Below, piece by piece: positions 17,186-26,811 of a stretch of 28,284 nt of DNA (its first letter is position 1; each line of letters begins with the position of its first letter). Source of the stretch: Schizochytrium sp. CCTCC M209059. Taxonomy: Eukaryota; Sar; Bigyra; Thraustochytrida; Thraustochytriidae. Location: NCBI GenBank assembly GCA_000818945.1, contig KN805440.1, positions 1 to 28,284 on the forward strand, in the 5' to 3' direction. The translations under genes were made by a program, and so were the position numbers. The notes under the pieces are model-generated. The model ran no database searches. It saw nothing but the letters and a program-made list of their open reading frames with translations, and had not been told where the DNA came from.

Positions 17186-20100
17186 TTACGCGCCGCACGC
17201 CCCATTTCCGCCCCGTGCCCCCCTGAGGTCGCCTTGCAGGCCATCGTTTTTGCCAACGACAGACACCGCACCATTCGAAGCCAAAATGGCCTTGGACGAT
17301 CCCGTCACTGGCATGCTTTTCGACCCGAGCTGGTCTGACTTTGAGCTCCGCGTGCTGTTGTGCCTTGGGAGTGCTCTGCTCTGCATCTTGGCGAGCATCT
17401 CTCTCGCATCGCGCAATAGGCCTTGCGGGTCGTCCTTCTCCATGCCAAAACGAACAGCTTGATCAATGGCGTGGATGAGCGACTCGACGTTGCGCAAGAC
17501 CATCGCCTCGCGAAGAATTTGCTGTGCGTGGAGCGTTTTCACTCGGTGGATCATTTGTTCCGCTGCAAGCACGTCCGGTGCCATCAGCTCAAGCTCCCGC
17601 GCACGTACGAGAGCTTCAATGACTTGGCGATAATGCTTCTTTCGCATCCCTGCCTTGAGCTTGCGCAACACCAGTCGCTCTTCCCGCTTTCTCAGCGTGA
17701 ACATGGCCGAAAAGTTGAACTTGCGATAAGACCTCCGGTTTCGCGGATCCCGGCTGCTCTTGCTCGAAAACGAGGCATTCTCTTCCGTCTGTGCGTAATC
17801 GTCCACAACCTGCATGAATGTTCCTTCCTGCGCTTGCAGGCCGTGAACCTTGCCTGAAAATGACATTTCGCCGTCACAAGACTCCTTGACAACGGTTGAG
17901 CGCAGACTTAATCGTCGCGATGACCTTGTTCGGCCTGCTGCGGACCGCGCGTTTGTTGGCGTGGACATGTTTGTAACCGCTCCGCCATCTTCCCGGGTAA
18001 ATGCTGTTGGGGAGAGTCGCATCAGCATCGATGTTAATTCCTCATTCGAATGCCGGCGCGCGTGCGCATCCTGCTCTTTACGAAGGAGCTCCTCTGACGC
18101 CATGCACAAAGCCTTTGCTTCTTGGTCGTGGTCGTATCGGCTTTGGTGCAGGTCCTCATCGGCATGTTGCACGTGGTCTTGATCGTCGTCGAGGTCTTGA
18201 CCATCTTTCTGGTCCTGGGTACTTTTTTGCACAGGGTGCGTCTCAAAAGAGTCAATGGGCTGGAATACCTGTTCTTTGCTGTCCTCTCCATTTTCATTCG
18301 CGGGCAGGCGCGTTAGTGGTTCGGGCAAGGCGGGCTTTGTCTTGCTTCGTGGCTTTCTCTTTTCATGATGACGCTGACGTCTTCGAGCAGGGTTTGTACT
18401 CGCGGCGTGACGGCTATGCAGTCTCTTCACGCGCGTGTGATCTCCTGACATCTTGTCATTTGCAATATCCTGTAAGGAGGTAGTGCGCCGTTGTGGTACA
18501 TCAGCCTCGTCAACACTCGCTTCGTCGCCCTCTGGGCCAAGGAATGTATTCTTCTTTCCTCTCACGACATCGTCATTGTCGTCGTCATCATCGTCGTCGT
18601 TATCATCATCATCGCCGCCGTACTCTTCTTCTAGCGCTGTGCCATCCTTTACCTTCTCTTCTTCCTCCTCGTCGTCTTCGAGAGAGCGCACATCATCGTC
18701 GGCATGGTAACCTACATCCTCGCATTCAGCTCCGGGTTTCATCTGCTGACTGGACAATAAAACGCGCGGCGCATTGGCCTCGACCTCTATCGCTGTTGAT
18801 ACGTGCAAATCTTGAGATTGGGCGGCATCACAAGGGACGAATTCCGCACCACAGGAGATTTCCTCGTTTTCTAAAGAGTCCTTTTGAACAACTCGATTGG
18901 TGTCATGGCACGTCTCGAGCGTCTCTTCGTCCTCCGCAATGGCTTGCGTCACGATACCCATGGTGTCATTTCGAAGCATGTCATCAATGAGAGCATCCAC
19001 GGCCGATCTATTTGGCGAATTCGATGTTGGGAAACGAGAAACAAAAGCGTCCTCCTCTAGATCAGGTCCGGCAAGCTGCCGAGCGTCCCATGCCGCGGCC
19101 AATTCTGGATCCGTACACGCAGTATTGACCGACTCGTTGTCCGAGGCGCTGTACGCAAAGAGGCTGCTCTTGAGCTGCCACGCAAGCTGCAAGATTCTGA
19201 CTGCTGCCCGCAATTGATTGTATCTTTTTCGGGCGACAAAACCTCGTGCGAACGCTTGTACCCGCTTTGCGCTCGCCGCACGGGCTGCGCTCACTGCAAG
19301 GGAAATTCTCATGCATCGCTTTCGCCATGCAGCCTGCAGTTTGATGACGGCACGGCGCTTGTGTATGAACTTCCGCTGGGTTCGCTGCCGCCGCCAATGG
19401 GCTTGCGCAAAAAGCACAACACGCAGTCGTAGTGCCTTGCGCATTCGTAGCTGCTGACTTCGTCGCCGTAGACATCCCGCAACAATGAGCAGACGTCGAG
19501 CTGCCACGAGCGTGCATGCAGTCTCGATGTCTTCTGCAAGATCCTCGGGAACGCTGGCCTCGCCCCGCTCGATAGCCTTTAGCTTCCCATCAATCGCTGC
19601 AAGTGCTCCGCTAGCAAAAAAAACACGTGTTTTGCCAAACTTGCAAGCATCTGCGTCGGCCCCAAGGCTACGCAGAATGCATTTGACCACGATGCGCTCG
19701 AAACCGAGACCCCGCGGCGCTTCTCCCGGTTGGAGATGAGCTGGAAGCTTGGCGCTCAGAACGGGGTCAAAGGTTCTCTGCAGCGTTGCATAGGCAATAC
19801 GGCCCGGCAGTCCTGCTTGTAAGAGCTGAGCAGTTTGTGGAATGCTCAGACAAAGAAGCTGACGTGCTACAAAGGCGTGGTCAAAGCCTTTGGTCGGGTC
19901 AAGCCCCGGGTTCGGCTTTATGCATCGCACAAAGGAGCACTGCGTGCTACGGATCACCTTCATGAGCGCGCGAATCTGATCCTCGAAGGTGGCTGCAATT
20001 GATGTTTTGCTCTTTTTGGCCTTGGACTTGACCGGTTTGGTGCTACTACCATCAGACGCTTGATTTGACGCACCTTCCTGCAACGAGACCGCAAACATGT

Positions 20101-21934
20101 CAGCAAGGACATCACTTGATGATTCTTGCGAGAGAAAAAAGGCATCTGCTTCGGGCGGAAGACGATTTGAATTCTTGCTCACAAAGCCATTGATGGTATA
20201 GGCAACCTGGCCAGCGTAATGTTCAATGATAAACGTGCTTGCTGCAATGCGAGGATGCGGGTCTACGAAGCAGGGCCGGCCTCGAAAGGTCCTATGTAAA
20301 AGCGCAATGAGTTTGGTGTCGCTGGGTTCGGGGCCGACAGATATCGTGTTGAGCGCCGCAAGTAGGCCCGGGCGGCGATCTGCAGCCTTGTGTGAGGTTC
20401 GAAATAATGCGAGGCACTCGACACATTTGTCATCCGGGGGTGAAGCAATCCCACTTGTGTCGAGACCTTCGTCTTTGTACAAATTGAGCTCCGACTGAAA
20501 GACCTGCTCGTTGAAAGTCGTCTGCAAAGCTTCGTTGGCAAAGTTTATGAGAAGTTGCTCAAAGCTATTCTTCTCAAAAGACTCAAAGCCGAAAATGTCG
20601 AGAATGCCAATAAAGTTTGCGCAAGTCAAGTCTGACGGCGCCTCGCAAGATGTTCGAGGGTCCGGCGGCTCCTGCGCGACATCGAGCCCGCGGTTGATCT
20701 GCACAACGAGCCAGTCAAAGAGACGCTGATACAGTGCCTTGGCGAGGGCGTCACGGGCTTGCGATGCTGCTGCAGAAGTGCGCTGTGAGACCATGGTCTC
20801 GCCCCGCAAAACCATGGCTCGTTCGCAGAGAAGTCGTAGGAGGTCGTCCTGTGGCACGGCCAAGAGCGAGGCAGCCGCAGTAAGATGGGGCCCACAAGAC
20901 GCAGAGAGGCTGGCAATGTTGCCCTCTGTAGAGTCTTTGTCGACGAATCTGAGGCATGTGAGGTGCAGAACGGCGGCCACCACCGCAAAGACCTCCTTTT
21001 GAATTTCAGCGCTCATGCCAAAGAGCTTCATGCTACTCGCTAGGCGCACGAACTCGGCGTCATCGCGACCCGAGTGAATCCCACCCATAAGAGGACCGTC
21101 ATAGAGTTCAAGGTGAAGATCGCTGCGCAAATCCTCTGAGGCTCCGGCTAACAGTTCGTAGAAAATATGAAAGCTACGCTCGTTATCGTCGTAGCAAACG
21201 ACTCTCGACCGCTCGAGGAGGTAGGTTTCGATGGCAGCGTTGCGGAAACGAACCTGGTTGTTCGTAAAGTACAGGTTGACAAATTTGCCGAAGCGTGACG
21301 AGTTTCCGTTGCTCACGGTCTGCGCATTGCCAAAGGCCTCGAGTATAGGTGAGGCCGCGAGAAGACGCTCGTCAATTGTGCTTGCCTCGCCTGTGCGCAT
21401 GACAAGGTGACGAATGACCCGCTTGCTGGTCTCGGTTTTCCCGGACCCGGACTCGCCGCTGATGACAATACACTGGCTCGTGCTCTGCCGTTCGAGTTGC
21501 TGAAATGCATTTTCTGCAACGCTAAATGGATGCGGGGTGTCGAGAACCTCCTTGCGCCCTGCTAGCTCGAGCGGTTCATTTACGTCTTGAATTGGGTTCA
21601 CGGAAAGGAGCACGCGACTAATGAACGAGTGCGGCTTGCCCTTTTTAAAACGAGCGGCAAGATTGTGAAGAATGCTTGCCTCGTGAATGTACAAGAGGTT
21701 GGTGAGGTCATCCTCGTGTGCTTCGTCGCGAGGTGCGCGTGGAAGAATCTCAGGACGACCCTGTGCGCGTTTTTTGAGAGCGGGCGGGCTGCTTTTCACA
21801 AGGATGCTTGTCGTCGAGCTCGAGCCCTCGTTTGCTGCCAACATGTGCACACATTCTTTCCCGTCACTATCCACGTCGCTAACACCAGGTGCCCATGACA
21901 CGCTGCCCTCGCTCTTGATCCAAACGAGCGTCAT
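17186..21934 (-). CDS. Unconventional myosin heavy chain, stramenopile type, class unassigned
   Basis: The single uninterrupted 1582-codon frame starts at ATG 21934. The opening residues (LVWIKSEGSVSWAPG) look like the SH3-like N terminus of myosins, supporting this start although the base at -3 is T. The motor (about 75-785) has P-loop GESGSGKT (160-167), switch I NGNSSRFGKF (209-218), switch II DIFGFESF (446-453), the actin-binding VRCIKPN stretch (669-675), the converter and FGKTRVFF (766-773). The TEDS-rule position, 16 residues before DALAK, is Glu (E379), so no activating phosphorylation should be needed there. Residues 810-925 hold at least two IQ motifs for calmodulin-like light chains. 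The tail is largely disordered with strongly acidic runs, then a basic helical segment (about 1405-1517) containing a duplicated helical unit. There is no obvious TH1, MyTH4, FERM or DIL domain. It should be an active actin motor with an unknown cargo. Confidence 0.95.
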   Translation of the reverse strand: MTLVWIKSEGSVSWAPGVSDVDSDGKECVHMLAANEGSSSTTSILVKSSPPALKKRAQGRPEILPRAPRDEAHEDDLTNLLYIHEASILHNLAARFKKGKPHSFISRVLLSVNPIQDVNEPLELAGRKEVLDTPHPFSVAENAFQQLERQSTSQCIVISGESGSGKTETSKRVIRHLVMRTGEASTIDERLLAASPILEAFGNAQTVSNGNSSRFGKFVNLYFTNNQVRFRNAAIETYLLERSRVVCYDDNERSFHIFYELLAGASEDLRSDLHLELYDGPLMGGIHSGRDDAEFVRLASSMKLFGMSAEIQKEVFAVVAAVLHLTCLRFVDKDSTEGNIASLSASCGPHLTAAASLLAVPQDDLLRLLCERAMVLRGETMVSQRTSAAASQARDALAKALYQRLFDWLVVQINRGLDVAQEPPDPRTSCEAPSDLTCANFIGILDIFGFESFEKNSFEQLLINFANEALQTTFNEQVFQSELNLYKDEGLDTSGIASPPDDKCVECLALFRTSHKAADRRPGLLAALNTISVGPEPSDTKLIALLHRTFRGRPCFVDPHPRIAASTFIIEHYAGQVAYTINGFVSKNSNRLPPEADAFFLSQESSSDVLADMFAVSLQEGASNQASDGSSTKPVKSKAKKSKTSIAATFEDQIRALMKVIRSTQCSFVRCIKPNPGLDPTKGFDHAFVARQLLCLSIPQTAQLLQAGLPGRIAYATLQRTFDPVLSAKLPAHLQPGEAPRGLGFERIVVKCILRSLGADADACKFGKTRVFFASGALAAIDGKLKAIERGEASVPEDLAEDIETACTLVAARRLLIVAGCLRRRSQQLRMRKALRLRVVLFAQAHWRRQRTQRKFIHKRRAVIKLQAAWRKRCMRISLAVSAARAASAKRVQAFARGFVARKRYNQLRAAVRILQLAWQLKSSLFAYSASDNESVNTACTDPELAAAWDARQLAGPDLEEDAFVSRFPTSNSPNRSAVDALIDDMLRNDTMGIVTQAIAEDEETLETCHDTNRVVQKDSLENEEISCGAEFVPCDAAQSQDLHVSTAIEVEANAPRVLLSSQQMKPGAECEDVGYHADDDVRSLEDDEEEEEKVKDGTALEEEYGGDDDDNDDDDDDDNDDVVRGKKNTFLGPEGDEASVDEADVPQRRTTSLQDIANDKMSGDHTRVKRLHSRHAASTNPARRRQRHHEKRKPRSKTKPALPEPLTRLPANENGEDSKEQVFQPIDSFETHPVQKSTQDQKDGQDLDDDQDHVQHADEDLHQSRYDHDQEAKALCMASEELLRKEQDAHARRHSNEELTSMLMRLSPTAFTREDGGAVTNMSTPTNARSAAGRTRSSRRLSLRSTVVKESCDGEMSFSGKVHGLQAQEGTFMQVVDDYAQTEENASFSSKSSRDPRNRRSYRKFNFSAMFTLRKREERLVLRKLKAGMRKKHYRQVIEALVRARELELMAPDVLAAEQMIHRVKTLHAQQILREAMVLRNVESLIHAIDQAVRFGMEKDDPQGLLRDAREMLAKMQSRALPRHNSTRSSKSDQLGSKSMPVTGSSKAILASNGAVSVVGKNDGLQGDLRGARGGNGACGA

Positions 21935-22914
21935 GGAAGGGACGCGACGCTAGGTCGGATGAGCTGATGGATGACCCTGATATGCCTGGACGTCTTGTCT
22001 CTGTGATGATGCTCGCCTTCATACCGTGGCGGCTCTGCGTAAGAGTGAATTAGTCCAGAGCTACCGGCCGACCGAGTCCCGGTTTGGTTCTGTCCAAGGC
22101 TGTCCTTGCGGCTGGCACGACCGCGGGGGTACCGTGCGCGGAGGCGGTCAATAGGATCGTCATCGTGATATCGCAGAAAGAGAGAGCAAGCAAGCCTCTG
22201 GATAGCGTACATGATGAGACATTGCCTTGGCTTGTTGTGTTTCTAGGGTATCGAGCGCGGCTTCTTGCGCGGCAAGAAAGATCAACATACGATAGGATAA
22301 GACCAAAAGGGTATTCGATCAACGCGTGGCTCCGAGAAACCACTCTAGAACTTGTGAATAAATGAATAGAGTAGAATGGAACACCACGGAGTATCGAATT
22401 GTCCAACTCGTGTTCACGGTCCATGCGCTGCCAGTCAGGAAAAGAAAGGGGCAAAATGCAGGCGGACCAACGTCCAGGCAGGTTCCTTCCGAACGACGCC
22501 ACGCACGCACGCCGCAGCCGCCGCCGCCGCCGCCGCCGCCGCCGCTGCCGCTGCTGCTGCTGCTGCTGCTATCCGCGCGCCTGCCCGCCCGCGCCCACAC
22601 ACGCCAGCCCAGCCGACGTGACGTCGAGCTCAGCCATGCATGCGAGACAGGTGGGGCTTCTCACCAACATCCGTTGCAGTCATCACAGTGCCACACTACG
22701 AGAAAAAGCCTCGCCGGTACACACCGTTTTTGCGAGCAAATGCTAGCTTCCTTTTTCCCCTTCGAAAGTTTGTTCCCATCTTGAGGAAAACCTTGCGCGC
22801 GCGAGCGCGCGCACGCGTGCGTGTGCGAGCGCAGCGGCGGGCGCGCAGCGCAAGACCGAGCGAGAAGGCAGCAGGTAGGCGATCTGCCTGTCGGACTGCA
22901 GAGTAGGCGCAACA
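21935..22914. promoter_or_regulatory. Divergent promoter region between myosin and ankyrin-repeat genes
   Basis: The two genes are transcribed outward from this 980-bp region. No gene is supportable. It contains a GCC run turning into a GCT run (22517-22570) and a 34-bp stretch rich in alternating purine-pyrimidine (22795-22828, GC/GT steps). A minus-strand open frame at 21931-22212 ends over the myosin ATG but shows no protein character. Confidence 0.5.
22517..22570 (+). repeat. GCC-to-GCT trinucleotide repeat
   Basis: About nine CCG/GCC units run directly into about eight CTG/GCT units with a short mixed junction. It is read as poly-Ala, poly-Pro or poly-Leu in different frames; none belongs to a supported gene. 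Confidence 0.9.
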
Positions 22915-23778
22915 ATGGACACGCTTCGAATGGGGAAAGAATACAAGGATGACGTCCTTGGTGAGTGGCGCCGACGCGACGCTCGTAAGAGGCGTGAATG
23001 GCGAGAACTCGTCGAAAGAACACGTTTCGACGTGAAGAAGACGGCGCAAAAGTGCGCAGACTATGTTCGGCAGTTTCTGAGCGGCGAATTCGGAGAGCCT
23101 TCATACAGCGAGAAGCGAAACTTTATCTTTGCCGCATATCAAGGTGACTTTCACGCGTGCAAGCTGTACGCGCTCAAGTTTGGAGAAGTTGAAGGCGCAC
23201 TCGATTGTCAGATTGAGGTAGATGGCAAGACTGCGCTTGCGTGCGCGTCAGAAAAGGGACATCAGCGTATCGTTCAGCTGCTCGTGAATCGCGGTGCGGA
23301 TCCGGATGTCCGCGATCGATACGGGTGCACCGCGCTCCATTATGCCTGCAAGGCGGCCGAATTTGAATGCGTTGAGCTTCTTTTGGAGGCTCAAGCTGAT
23401 GTCGATGCGCGCGACAGGTTCAATGTCCGTCCGCTCATGAAAGCAGCAGAAGCAGGGGATCCGGACATTGTGGATTTGTTGCTCGAATTCGCGGCGACGC
23501 CAAGCCATCGCGATAAGTTAGAGAAATGGACTGCGCTGCATTACGCAGCCAAGTCGGGAGACACCGACTGTATTCTGAGTCTGCTCAAGGCTGGGTGTGA
23601 GTATTCGAGAACTTCGAGTACCGGTCAGACGGCGCAGGACATTGCCTTGGACCTTCGTCACAAGCGCGCTGCAATCATGTTGGGTAAATGGCGAAGGCGG
23701 AAGCTTTTCCCTCAGGGGAACAAGATCTCTGCGCAGGCTCTCGATGAGCTCGAGTGGGGCTTTGGGCCCGACGACTGA
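22915..23778 (+). CDS. Ankyrin-repeat protein
   Basis: The protein has 287 residues and no intron; ATG 22915 follows AACA, a good start context. A charged N-terminal helix (about 10-60, Arg/Lys/Glu-rich) leads into four or five ankyrin repeats: about 103-133 (GKTALACASEKGHQRIVQLL), 137-166 (GCTALHYACKAAEFECVELL), 170-199, 204-233 (WTALHYAAKSGDTDCILSLL) and a final degenerate unit at 237-257. TALHYA and the G-A-D turns are canonical. A basic WRRRK stretch and a short acidic C terminus follow. Ankyrin repeats are protein-binding scaffolds. No catalytic or membrane segment is present, so the function cannot be named. It shares a divergent promoter region with the myosin gene, which alone does not imply a shared role. 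Confidence 0.93.
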   Translation: MDTLRMGKEYKDDVLGEWRRRDARKRREWRELVERTRFDVKKTAQKCADYVRQFLSGEFGEPSYSEKRNFIFAAYQGDFHACKLYALKFGEVEGALDCQIEVDGKTALACASEKGHQRIVQLLVNRGADPDVRDRYGCTALHYACKAAEFECVELLLEAQADVDARDRFNVRPLMKAAEAGDPDIVDLLLEFAATPSHRDKLEKWTALHYAAKSGDTDCILSLLKAGCEYSRTSSTGQTAQDIALDLRHKRAAIMLGKWRRRKLFPQGNKISAQALDELEWGFGPDD

Positions 23779-24286
23779 GCGGCATTTCTCAACGCTCGAG
23801 AGTTTCGGAAAGGGAATGAACGTGGTGTGGTGTGGTGTGGTGTGGTATTTTGTGATACACGGTTTGCAGACGACCTGTTGACAAGGGGCTGACCTTCGTG
23901 GGTGGCGTACATTGTCGGCATGCGTTTTGCTTCAGCGAGACGACACTTTAACGTAAAAGAAGGCGGCCGTCTTGAGCTGGGCCTGGCCTATCCACCTCGA
24001 ACGAAACAACCTGCACATCACCACGAGCTGCGCAAGTCGATTGGCAAAGTAGTCATTAGGAACTCATTTGCAAATCGCAAAAAGGAAAGGTTTATTATTC
24101 TTGAGTACTCGCTGAGAAATTAGATCAACCGACCGATCATTGACACCATGAGCATTTGGCACGGGGCTGAAAAAAGAATATCCCTTTTCACTCGATATGC
24201 TAGCTATTTTGCCTCGTAAGAAAGAGAGTAAAGGAATATAACAGGACAGGACAGGAGAGACGGGACGTCGGCCTGCACGTCGCTGA
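23779..24286. other. Intergenic region between convergent genes
   Basis: This 508-bp spacer lies between the ankyrin gene (+) and NDUFV2 (-) 3' ends. It contains a GTGTG pentamer run at 23822-23846 and an ACAGG run at 24240-24254. I see no gene. Confidence 0.5.
23822..23846 (+). repeat. GTGTG pentamer repeat
   Basis: Five tandem GTGTG-type units, 44 bp after the stop codon of the ankyrin-repeat gene, probably in its 3' UTR. Confidence 0.85.
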
Positions 24287-25263
24287 CTACTCGTAGTGCA
24301 TGGCCTCCTTGATGCTGGCAGGGTCAACCTTCTTTTCGAGATCCTTGCGCATGAACTTTTCAATGCCCGGCCAGGACTCCTTGAGGGAGGTCTTGCCGAG
24401 AGGGCCCTCGCAGCTGAGCTGGCCGTTCATGGGAAGACTGCCCCACTTGGTCATCGGGGGCGGCTGGTCTTTGGCGCAGGCCTCGAGAAGCTCAATGGTG
24501 GTCTCCTTGGTGAGCATCTCATAAAAGTCATCGTTAATCTGCACCATGGGTGCGTTGATGCAAGCGCCCAGGCACTCTACCTCGAGAAGGGTGAACTTGC
24601 CGTCCTTGGTGGTCTCACCATTCTTAATGCCGAGGTGGTCCGTGATGGTCTGCTTGATCTCGCCGGCGCCGCACGCCATGCAAGGCGTCGTGCCGCAGAG
24701 CTGGATAAAGTACTTGCCAACAGGCTGGCGGTTGAACATGGTGTAGAAGGTGGCCACTTCGTAAACGCGCATCGGGTTGGCGCCCAAGATCTCTGCTACT
24801 TTGTTCATGGCGGCTACAGGGAGAAAGTTGTTGTTCTGGCGCTGCGCGAGATCGAGCAGCGGGATGCAGGCCGACTGCTTGTAGTTGGCCGGGTACTGCG
24901 AACGCGTCGTCAAGCGACAGGATGTTAGTGATTTGATCTAAGCCACGGCCTATACGCTCGCGAGAGCGATGTAGAGAAGGTAAGGAAAGGAAGGAAAAGG
25001 CTCTTTGTTGGGCATTGTAGAAGGGAAAAGACACAGCAAGAAGAGAGGATGAACAAGTAGTAGCTTACCTTTGCGAGGATGGTGGCAACGCGCTCGTAGT
25101 TTTCTGCCGTAAAGTCAAAGTAATCGTCCTGCTTGTTACCCTTGACAGGCGTGTGCTCGACGGTCTTGCTGTGCGCAAGGCCACGCGTGCAGGTCTTCAA
25201 GGCCGGTCCACGCGCGACGGCCGACAGCCGCGAAGCGCCGAGGCGCATGTTCTGGCTCAACAT
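24287..25263 (-). CDS. NDUFV2: NADH:ubiquinone oxidoreductase 24 kDa subunit, mitochondrial
   Basis: The coding parts are 25263-25069 and 24895-24287, giving 267 residues (human about 249). Exon 1 encodes a basic, Arg/Ala/Ser-rich presequence typical of mitochondrial import, then FDFTAENYERVATILAK. Exon 2 resumes with YPANYKQSACIPLLDLAQRQ; the junction matches the conserved helical start of the 24 kDa subunit. The [2Fe-2S] cluster N1a ligands are C132, C137, C173 and C177 in the expected C-x4-C and C-x3-C spacing, with VECLGAC and NAPMVQIND intact. The subunit partners the 51 kDa flavoprotein in the NADH-oxidising arm of complex I in the mitochondrial matrix. Starting at 24913 would be wrong, because that frame enters the intron. 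Confidence 0.97.
24896..25068 (-). other. Intron 1 of NDUFV2 (173 bp)
   Basis: Sense donor AAG|GTAAGC at 25069/25068 and acceptor TTCGCAG|TAC at 24896/24895, phase 0. Splicing yields the conserved LAKYPANYK stretch of the 24 kDa subunit. Confidence 0.94.
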
Positions 25264-26304
25264 GGTTGGTGTGCGAGGTGAGCGTGAGACGGCGGAGGAG
25301 AGGCGGCGGGGGAGTGGCGCGCACGACCTTTCGGGGACGCTCGCTCGCTCGCTCGCTTTGCCCTCGGCGGCGCTCGTCTGCTCCGCAAGAGCAGCAGTAG
25401 CAGCAGAAGCAATGACGACTGACAGCCAGCAGCAAAGATGGCTTACAGAGGCCGCAGCAGGCCCGGTTTAGGCTCTGCACTCCTTTTTATGGTGTGCGTC
25501 GTCTAAGTTTGGGCGCGGATAGACCTCTTTTTTTTAGACCGGAGCCGTGGTGCTCCGTGGCCCGGCAGGAGGAGCAGCGGGAGAAGGAAGAGACGGAGAT
25601 GGCTGGAACGATGTTGCAGCGCGGTGCAGAAGAATTTTTTCTCGAAGTAAGAAAAAAGGGGGCTTGGCAGCTTGATTCGAGAGCGTGGAAAAAATATACA
25701 TTATGATGTCACGTGTCATTGAGAAAGATGATGTGGGACAAATAGGTCGCGGGGATCAAGGGAAATAAAACGAAAACCTTTTCGCGAGAGCCCAAGAGAA
25801 AAAGAGTGATACAGAAGACAAGAAAATAACTCTCTCTTGATGATCACGAGGCCTCCAGTCAGTTGCAAATGGGGAAGCGTTAGCAATCAAGGCTGTTTTA
25901 CGTTTTCTCCCTCCCCTCTCCAAAGATCATTAACAAATAGATCCGATGGCCTGTCCGAAGCACGCGCGCTTCAAAGCAAAGTTTTCATTTCGCGAGGCCT
26001 GGCCCAGCGCTTATCATCCTTTTTTTTTTTGTTCTGTTTTGCACTTTCTCGACTCGACTCGACTGGACTCGACTAAGGCGGCTCAGTAAATGGAACGGCG
26101 ACGACAGCAGAGGCTGAAGCCAGAGTCTTGCGAGAAAAAGAAAAAGCACCAACCTAGAACGCCAAAGTTCTGCCAGCAAGAGAAAACAAAACAGAAAAAC
26201 AGAAACAATGTGGTAAGCATACACGCGGTATCATATATTCAAGGCCGCTCGAGATATCAAGTCTTGGTCGGCCGTTTTTCGCACGAGCGCTTCGAACAGC
26301 AAAG
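25264..26304. other. NDUFV2 upstream region and 3' flank of the membrane-protein gene
   Basis: I support no gene in these 1041 bp. Immediately upstream of NDUFV2 the DNA is GC-rich, with a CGCT run at 25341-25358 and CAG-type triplets at 25391-25410. Further on it is AT-richer, with several homopolymer runs and a GACTC pentamer run at 26048-26075. Confidence 0.5.
26048..26075 (+). repeat. GACTC pentamer repeat
   Basis: Five GACTC-type units, one reading GGACTC. It lies in the spacer between the NDUFV2 and membrane-protein genes. Confidence 0.8.
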
Positions 26305-26811
26305 TTATTGCGCTGACGGTGTTGCCAGATCTCTCGCGACCTGAGAGGCTACTTTCTTGGCAAGTTTTTCCGGAGTTGGCTCGGGAGGCATAATGACTGG
26401 AGTGGCGACGACGACGGGCGTGGCGTTCTTTCGAAAAGGAACGCAGCCGTCCAAAACGCCACGCGTAAAACTGCCTGCAAGAGCAGGAAGCTTCTTACCG
26501 AGTTCCCGAGCAACTTCCTTATTGCTGCCACCGGAAACGAGGCGCTCAATCCTTGCTTGTGCCTCTGGATTGACGAGCCAGGCGTTGATACCGCCAGCAA
26601 TCAGGTTGGTCAGCGTCTCGTGAACCTCGGGAACTTCGAGCATGCTCACCGTGAATCGTCCTGCGCTGCGCACAAGCATCGCTTCCGCCTCGTTGGCCCA
26701 CTTTTCCATTTTGTCACGGTTAATTACCGACCGCAGCCATGACACAAGAAACACGATGGTGAGAACCGTTCCGATCACAAAGCCAAAGCCAATGTTGATT
26801 GTGATAATCAT
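26305..26811 (-). CDS. Small single-pass membrane protein, unknown function
   Basis: The 168-residue protein starts at the only in-frame ATG (26811). The open frame continues upstream to a TTG at 27129, but that part is repeat-derived (Asp-Ala runs) and has no Met. Residues about 5-27 (NIGFGFVIGTVLTIVFLVSW) form one hydrophobic helix at the very N terminus, best read as a signal anchor. It is followed by an amphipathic, charged region (about 30-120) and a Pro/Val stretch (TPVVVATPVIMPPEP). The C terminus is basic and helical (EKLAKKVASQVARDL). I do not recognise the family. The topology suggests a tail-exposed anchor or adaptor in an organelle or ER membrane. Coding character is supported by the clear hydrophobic/charged layout and the leader directly before the ATG. 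Confidence 0.75.
   Translation of the reverse strand: MIITINIGFGFVIGTVLTIVFLVSWLRSVINRDKMEKWANEAEAMLVRSAGRFTVSMLEVPEVHETLTNLIAGGINAWLVNPEAQARIERLVSGGSNKEVARELGKKLPALAGSFTRGVLDGCVPFRKNATPVVVATPVIMPPEPTPEKLAKKVASQVARDLATPSAQ

Noticed and set aside
21931..22212. Minus-strand frame that ends overlapping the myosin ATG
   Set aside because: It has no domain or compositional support and is best read as myosin leader or promoter.
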